Shown: positions 59,910-64,000 of the stretch, piece by piece
Numbering within the stretch: the stretch's first letter is position 1
How the letters are laid out: each line of letters opens with the position of its first letter
Source: Deinococcus aquaedulcis
Lineage (GTDB): Bacteria; Deinococcota; Deinococci; Deinococcales; Deinococcaceae
Assembly: GCF_019693445.1 (NCBI RefSeq)
Contig: NZ_JAHRBL010000008.1
Coordinates: 1-64,000 of the forward strand
Direction: 5' to 3'
DNA: 64,000 bases
Notes under the pieces: generated by a model
Databases searched by the model: none
Told to the model about the DNA's origin: nothing
Seen by the model: only the letters and a program-made list of their open reading frames with translations
Made by a program: the position numbers and the translations under genes

Positions 59910-60557
59910 CTAGGGCAGACCGCGCCGGCAGCGGTCACTCAGGATGTCCGCCTGTGCCCGGGCCAGCCCCAGGGCTGGGATGCCCAGGCGCTCGCGTTCG
60001 CGGTCGGTGGTGCCGGCAGCCACGGGCGCCAGCTGAATGTCGCAGGGGCGCACCTCTACAAACTGCGTGCCGTAGCGCTGGGGCCGGCCCAGGCTCATCT
60101 GCCAGCGGTCGAAGGTGGCGCCGTACAGCCAGCCCGCTTCCCGGATGCCGCCCTGGGCCAGGGCCTGCGCGGCCAGCCAGTGCGCCAGCTGGTAGTGCGC
60201 GGAGCAGTCGCCGTGCTGAAACACCAGCGCCGCTGAAAAGGCGTCCCGGGCACTGCCCAGGCGGCCAGAACGCAGCAGGGCCAGCGTCTGCACCCGCCGG
60301 GCCTCGTCCTGGGCGGCCAGGGCCTTCCAGTCCATCTGCGCCGGGTTGCCCGTCCGCGCTGCCTGATCGGCCTGCACAATCTGCGCCAGTTGCGCCGAGG
60401 CCGCCGGGTCCGGGGTCAGGCCAAAGACCACGCGGCCAATGGTCGGGCGACACCCCGTGTCATTCAGCGTGAGCACGGTCGGCGCGCGTGGTCCCCCACC
60501 TGCCTGGGCCACGCCCGCCAGCAGGCCAGCGCACAGCAGCAGGCTCAGGGCCTTCAT
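59910..60557 (-). CDS. Secreted protein of unknown function (DUF6624-like)
   Basis: A 215-residue protein with a signal peptide (MKALSLLLCAGLLAGVAQAG). The mature part has helical-repeat character with QLAQIVQADQAART and DEARRVQTLALL, followed by AHYQLAHWLAAQALAQGG, which resembles the DUF6624 type. Its ATG overlaps the stop of the upstream gene (ATGA), making it the third gene of the PadR operon. Function unknown. Confidence 0.62.
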   Translation of the reverse strand: MKALSLLLCAGLLAGVAQAGGGPRAPTVLTLNDTGCRPTIGRVVFGLTPDPAASAQLAQIVQADQAARTGNPAQMDWKALAAQDEARRVQTLALLRSGRLGSARDAFSAALVFQHGDCSAHYQLAHWLAAQALAQGGIREAGWLYGATFDRWQMSLGRPQRYGTQFVEVRPCDIQLAPVAAGTTDRERERLGIPALGLARAQADILSDRCRRGLP

Positions 60558-61849
60558 GGCTGCGCCATCCGCAGCTGAGCAGCGGGCATAGGCGTCAGAG
60601 TCAGGCGGTGCAAGTCGCTGCCGTCCAAGCGGTAGACAAGCAGCGCGCGTTCGCCTCTCGCCGTAGCTGCCAGAAGTTCGCGCACAGTGTCCACAAGACG
60701 CGTGGCAGATTCAGGACTCTCATATATGGAGGCCGTAGTGAATCGCCCGCCGTGGAGTGCCTGAATGGACAACACATAGAGGGGTGGCGTTGGGCTTTGC
60801 GGTTTGTGCAGGAACAATACATTACTGATAGCGGCATACAGGGTGCCATCGGCTGCCTTCACCTGGACTTGAGGCTGTACCTTTCGATGATCAGTGGCGC
60901 TCGGAGTCGCTGTTAAGGCTGGGTATAGCTGTCCCCGCGCTTGTGGAAACAGAGGGCTGAGTTGGTCAAGCACTGTCGGGCCGAGCAGGTCAGTGAGCAG
61001 TACCGGGTGCTGGTCGGTGCCTAACTGTAGACGGGCGGGGCCCACCGTCAGGGTGGGATTGCGCAAACCGCTGAGCATCAATGGCACTGTCACACTGCGT
61101 TTGAGGGCCATTAGCAGCACGCCGCCGTTCACATATGTCGCACCGTTAATCCTCTGAGTGCTGTACTCCAGATTGACCCCCTGAAACGGCTCCTCACCGG
61201 GGAACGACACCTGAAACATCTCCGCGCCTTGCACCGAAGTAATTGTCACGCCGCCGGCCTCCAGGGCCGAGAGCACATCGTCCAGTCTGAGGAGATTGGC
61301 GGCGTAGCTGGGCATGTTCTGGCGGCATTCGCTGACTAAGGCTTCTAGACCGCCGGGTTCGTTCAGCCGGCTACGGAGATGGGCGGCTTCGTCGGCTGGC
61401 AAGCGTCCCAGCACACTGGCCTGCACCTGGGCCCGGCCAGCGGGCGTGGCCTGCAGCCGCTGGGTGGCCGCCGCCGTGGCCCCAGGCACCAGTTGCACAT
61501 ACAGTTCCTCCAGGGTGCAGGCCGGGGCCATGCGGGGGTCAAGGATGGCCTGCACCGTGCCCACCTGCGCGGCGGCCTGCAGGCTCAGCAGTCCGGCCAC
61601 GCCCAGGGCCAGGGCGCCGCGCAGGGCGACAGGCACGCTGTGCACCCGGCTGAGGTCCCGGGCAATCGCGCCGGGGCGGCCCAGATCGCGCAGGGCAGCG
61701 CGTTCGGCATCCTCGGGGCTCAGGCCGCACAGCCCGTAGCGGTACACCTTGTCTTCCACCGCGCCGCGCAGTTCCAGCTGGGCGTCGCGCCTTTTCTGGC
61801 CCCACAGCCCCCGGGTGGCCTGCCGCACAAACCGGTCGGTGGCGCTCAT
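60554..61849 (-). CDS. Membrane protein with permease-prefix-like N-terminus
   Basis: A 431-residue protein. The first 70 residues (ATDRFVRQATRGLWGQKRRD, then a helix-rich segment ending LGRPGAIARDLSRVH) resemble the small helical prefix domains found with PadR regulators and permeases. A single hydrophobic segment (VALRGALALGVAGLLSLQAAA, about residues 73-93) suggests a membrane anchor. The rest is an extracytoplasmic mixed alpha/beta part. It overlaps both neighbours by ATGA junctions. Its 3' half is less GC-rich than its 5' part. Function unknown. Confidence 0.62.
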   Translation of the reverse strand: MSATDRFVRQATRGLWGQKRRDAQLELRGAVEDKVYRYGLCGLSPEDAERAALRDLGRPGAIARDLSRVHSVPVALRGALALGVAGLLSLQAAAQVGTVQAILDPRMAPACTLEELYVQLVPGATAAATQRLQATPAGRAQVQASVLGRLPADEAAHLRSRLNEPGGLEALVSECRQNMPSYAANLLRLDDVLSALEAGGVTITSVQGAEMFQVSFPGEEPFQGVNLEYSTQRINGATYVNGGVLLMALKRSVTVPLMLSGLRNPTLTVGPARLQLGTDQHPVLLTDLLGPTVLDQLSPLFPQARGQLYPALTATPSATDHRKVQPQVQVKAADGTLYAAISNVLFLHKPQSPTPPLYVLSIQALHGGRFTTASIYESPESATRLVDTVRELLAATARGERALLVYRLDGSDLHRLTLTPMPAAQLRMAQP

Positions 61850-62175
61850 GCCGGGCTCCCAATCACGCCGCGCACGGCGCGGGCAAACTGCTCGTAGCGC
61901 TCGCGCTGGGCACGCAGTTCCTGCTGGCCGGCTGGGGTCAGGGTGTACACCTTCACCGGACTGCCGCCCCGGGGCAACACCTGAAATTCGCCGCGCAGAA
62001 AGCCCTGCTTTTCCAGGCGGTGCAGCGCCGGGTACAGGGTGCCCTCGCGCAGAGAGAAGTAGCCGTCGGTGGCGGCCTGCACGTCGGCGATGATCTGGCC
62101 GCCGTAGCGGGGGCCATGCTCCAGGCTGGCCAGGAGAAGCAGGTCGAGGTGGCCTTTGAGTTGCTGCGCGTCCAT
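61846..62175 (-). CDS. PadR-family transcriptional regulator
   Basis: A 109-residue winged-helix repressor. It begins QLKGHLDLLLLASLEHGPRY, then YSLREGTLYPALHRLEKQG-like (here YFSLREGTLYPALHRLEKQG), the PadR recognition helix, and KVYTLTPAGQQELRAQRERY with a C-terminal dimerisation helix. PadR proteins sense small molecules or antibiotics. AAAGGAGCTCT precedes the ATG. It heads the operon with the prefix-domain membrane protein and the secreted protein; dyads upstream may be its operators. Confidence 0.92.
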   Translation of the reverse strand: MDAQQLKGHLDLLLLASLEHGPRYGGQIIADVQAATDGYFSLREGTLYPALHRLEKQGFLRGEFQVLPRGGSPVKVYTLTPAGQQELRAQRERYEQFARAVRGVIGSPA

Positions 62176-62214
62176 AGAGCTCCTTTCCGGGACTGCTAGG
62201 GCAGCCTCGGTTTC

Positions 62215-62253
62215 CGATGTGCTGGCATCGTAAAGCGAGGGGCATCGGGATGC
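62215..62253. promoter_or_regulatory. Two CATC/GATG dyads upstream of padR
   Basis: CGATG-N6-CATCG (62215-62230) and GCATC-GG-GATGC (62242-62253) are perfect inverted repeats in the padR promoter region. Autorepression by PadR proteins commonly uses such dyads; assignment is tentative. Confidence 0.4.
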
Positions 62254-62301
62254 AAGGGCAAGTGACCGCGCACAGAAGTGTGACCGGTGACCCTCAACGC
62301 G

Positions 62302-62544
62302 TTACTGCGGCTGGCGCTGGTCCAGCACCTGAAAGGTCCAGGCGCGCACGCCTTCAGGGACCGGCAGCGGCGGCACCTCGCCGGCCCAGCGGCTGGCCAC
62401 CAGGGTCAGGGCGGGTTGCCCGGGGCTGAGCAGCAGCTCCGCGCCCAGAAAGCCGGGCTGCGCGGGCAGCGCGTCCAGTAAGCCATGCAGGGCCGCGCGG
62501 GCGGCGTCGCCCTGACCCTCGGCGTAGTGCACCCAGGCGCTCAT
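62302..62544 (-). CDS. Small antibiotic-biosynthesis-monooxygenase-like protein
   Basis: An 80-residue protein (MSAWVHYAEGQGDAARAALH, then PGFLGAELLLSPGQPALTLVASRW) with the length and strand-helix pattern of the dimeric alpha/beta barrel (ABM) fold, where PGFLGAELL corresponds to the core strand. The ATG overlaps the stop of the M23 peptidase gene (ATGA), so it is translated with it. The longer upstream frame is a shadow of the peptidase gene. Function unknown. Confidence 0.6.
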   Translation of the reverse strand: MSAWVHYAEGQGDAARAALHGLLDALPAQPGFLGAELLLSPGQPALTLVASRWAGEVPPLPVPEGVRAWTFQVLDQRQPQ

Positions 62545-63371
62545 GGGTAGAAGCTGAGGGGATCGCGCGGCGTCCAGCTTTCGCCCGGGCCCCAGCGCAA
62601 GTAGGTGCCGAAATGCAGGTGGGGGCCGGTGCTGCGCCCCGTGTCGCCCACCCGGCCCACCGCCTGCCCCTGCACCACGGGTTCGCCCGCACGCACCAGC
62701 GTGGCACTCAGGTGGGCGTAGCGGGTGACCCAGCCGCCCTCGTGCTGCAGCACCACGGTCCAGCCCCAGCCCCGGGCAAAGTCGGCGCGGGCTTCGAGCA
62801 CTCGCCCGGCGCGGGCCGCCACCACAGGCGTGCCCACCGGCGCGCTGATGTCTATGCCGTAGTGCATTTCCCGCTCGCCCAGCAGTTCGCGCTCGCCATA
62901 CCCGCTGCTGACGCGGTGGTGGCCCACCACCGGCCACACCCACTGGCCCCGGCCACTGCTGGCGGTGCGGACCACGGCGCCCCCGCTGGTCCTGGCGGGT
63001 GCGGCTACGCTGCCCCGCGCCGGAATCTTCAGCTTGGCCCCGGCCCACACGGCCCGGCCCCCCTTGTACTGCGGGTTGGCCTGTAGCAGCGCCCCCAGGC
63101 TCACCCCGGCGCGCGCCGCGATGCTGCTCAGAGTCTCGCCCGGCGCCACGGTGTAGGCGCGGCCGGGGGTGGGGCGCTCGGGCACGGTTAAGACCCAGCC
63201 GGCCTGCAGCGCGCCGCCGCGCAGCCTGGGGTTGGCCGCCTGCACCTGGGCCGTGCTCAGACCGTACCGGGCGGCAATGCCACTGAGGGTATCGCCGGGC
63301 TTCACGCGGTAAGACGCGGCCCCGGCCACGGTGCCCAGCAGCAGCAGGCCCACCATGAAGAAAGGCTTCAC
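62541..63371 (-). CDS. LysM-M23 peptidase (cell-wall endopeptidase)
   Basis: A 276-residue exported protein with a short signal peptide (VKPFFMVGLLLLGTVAGA). Two LysM domains follow (YRVKPGDTLSGIAARYGLS and YTVAPGETLSSIAARAGVS), then an M23/LytM peptidase domain with the zinc ligands in HYGIDISAPVGTPV (HxxxD) and GPHLHFGTYLR (HxH). It binds peptidoglycan and may cut cross-bridges. The GTG start follows a TATGCT box by seven bases (leaderless); ATG codons four and seven codons upstream would give a longer N-terminus. Confidence 0.88.
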   Translation of the reverse strand: MKPFFMVGLLLLGTVAGAASYRVKPGDTLSGIAARYGLSTAQVQAANPRLRGGALQAGWVLTVPERPTPGRAYTVAPGETLSSIAARAGVSLGALLQANPQYKGGRAVWAGAKLKIPARGSVAAPARTSGGAVVRTASSGRGQWVWPVVGHHRVSSGYGERELLGEREMHYGIDISAPVGTPVVAARAGRVLEARADFARGWGWTVVLQHEGGWVTRYAHLSATLVRAGEPVVQGQAVGRVGDTGRSTGPHLHFGTYLRWGPGESWTPRDPLSFYP

Positions 63372-63378
63372 GCCGCGT

Positions 63379-63384
63379 AGCATA
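63379..63384 (-). promoter_or_regulatory. -10 box of leaderless M23 peptidase gene
   Basis: TATGCT ends seven bases before the GTG start, the same box as at dprA. Confidence 0.5.
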
Positions 63385-63437
63385 GGTCTCATGCCCGCCG
63401 CGCACCGTGAGAAAGCCCGCGCTTGGCCCTCTTCCCC

Positions 63438-64000
63438 ATGACCCGCTCGCCCGCCCCCCTGTCCCCGGCCTTTCGTCCCCCCGACGGCCACCGCCGCCTT
63501 CGCCTGACCGTGGCCTGGGACGGCGCCCCTTACGCCGGCTGGCAGGCCCAGGCCAACGCCCCCAGCGTGCAGGACACATTGCACGCGGCGTTCGCCGGGC
63601 TGGGTGCCGACCGCTTCCGCCCGGTGGCGGCCGGCCGCACTGACGCCGGGGTGCACGCCGAGGCCATGCCCGTGCATGTGGACGTGCCCGGGACCTTCCG
63701 CGTGCCCCCGGAGCGGCTGGCCCGCGCGCTGAATGCGTGGCTGCCGCCGACGGTGGCGGTGCTGGACGCCCAGCCTGCCCCCTCTGGCTTTCACGCCCGC
63801 TTTTCGTGCCTGGAGCGGCGCTATGTCTACCGCCTGTGGTGCGCGCCGCAGCGCCATCCGCTGTGGGCGGGTCGGGCGCTGCATGTGCCGCCGGCCCTGG
63901 ACGTGGCGGCCATGAACGCCGCCGCGCAGGCCCTGACCGGCACCCATGACTTCGCCGCCTTTGCCACCCAGGAAGACCGCCAGACCGTGCGCGAGCTGCG
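63438..64000 (+). CDS. truA: tRNA pseudouridine synthase A (3' end cut by window)
   Basis: Converts uridines 38-40 of tRNA anticodon arms to pseudouridine. The visible part of about 187 residues has [19 protein letters not shown], the catalytic aspartate in [12 protein letters not shown] (about residues 67-78), [17 protein letters not shown], and [12 protein letters not shown]. The reading frame is open to the end of the window. The ATG is the first in frame after the divergent M23 promoter region; the exact start is uncertain. Confidence 0.93.
   Translation, partial: MTRSPAPLSPAFRPPDGHRRLRLTVAWDGAPYAGWQAQANAPSVQDTLHAAFAGLGADRFRPVAAGRTDAGVHAEAMPVHVDVPGTFRVPPERLARALNAWLPPTVAVLDAQPAPSGFHARFSCLERRYVYRLWCAPQRHPLWAGRALHVPPALDVAAMNAAAQALTGTHDFAAFATQEDRQTVREL

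Overview
The window is a high-GC chromosomal segment of a Deinococcus-type bacterium, spanning the replication-origin neighbourhood. The evidence is a two-OB-fold SSB of about 300 residues, a 17-bp palindrome (TTACGCCGTTGACGTAA) of the radiation/desiccation response motif (RDRM) type over the ssb promoter, a dnaA-oriC-dnaN block, a nearby mnmG-rsmG-parA-parB cluster, a YpdA-like (bacillithiol) reductase, and many TANNNT boxes 5-7 nt before start codons, as expected for leaderless mRNAs in this genus. No tRNA gene and no complete IS element was recognised.

Left part (1-14 kb): the 5' end of a 16S rRNA gene leaves the window on the minus strand with a strong promoter. It is followed by prfB with an in-frame stop and programmed +1 frameshift, a Ser/Thr kinase, a GNAT/DinB pair, the rpsF-ssb-rpsR-rplI operon, an HExxH protein and a divergent HTH regulator, RNase Y, an intergenic region with two copies of a promoter-plus-immediate-terminator unit, a MOSC-YqhA-TrmK operon, and tyrS.

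Origin part (13.8-24 kb): a cluster of seven DnaA boxes lies between tyrS and pyk. Then come pyk, eno, dnaN, oriC (twelve DnaA boxes, a DnaA-trio run and an AT-rich element) and dnaA, followed by an SDR epimerase, dprA and a two-component system.

Middle (25-43.5 kb): a branched-chain/2-oxoacid dehydrogenase operon with a PaaR-type TetR operator in its promoter; a three-repeat CRISPR remnant without cas genes; a class V aminotransferase; mnmG, a small LAGLIDADG-like protein, rsmG, parA and parB with two parS-like 29-bp elements; a VanW protein; a nucleotide-metabolism run (thyA, dCMP deaminase, folA) interrupted by a GIY-YIG homing endonuclease gene; a 0.6-kb module flanked by 26-bp direct repeats; and fumC.

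Right part (43.5-64 kb): an envelope/secretion-rich region. It holds a BTAD-family transcriptional activator between two lipoprotein genes that share a domain, a secreted phospholipase A2-like lipoprotein, endonuclease III, a LURP-one/scramblase-like protein, fmt-def, a TPR protein, surE, a DUF1989 protein, a YqcI/YcgG (GntA-like) haem protein, a PadR-controlled operon, a LysM-M23 peptidase and the start of truA.

The window couples chromosome replication and segregation (dnaA, dnaN, oriC, parABS-like sites) with core translation, glycolysis and folate/thymidylate synthesis. Mobile or selfish remnants (two homing-endonuclease-type genes, the CRISPR remnant, the direct-repeat module) are scattered through it.
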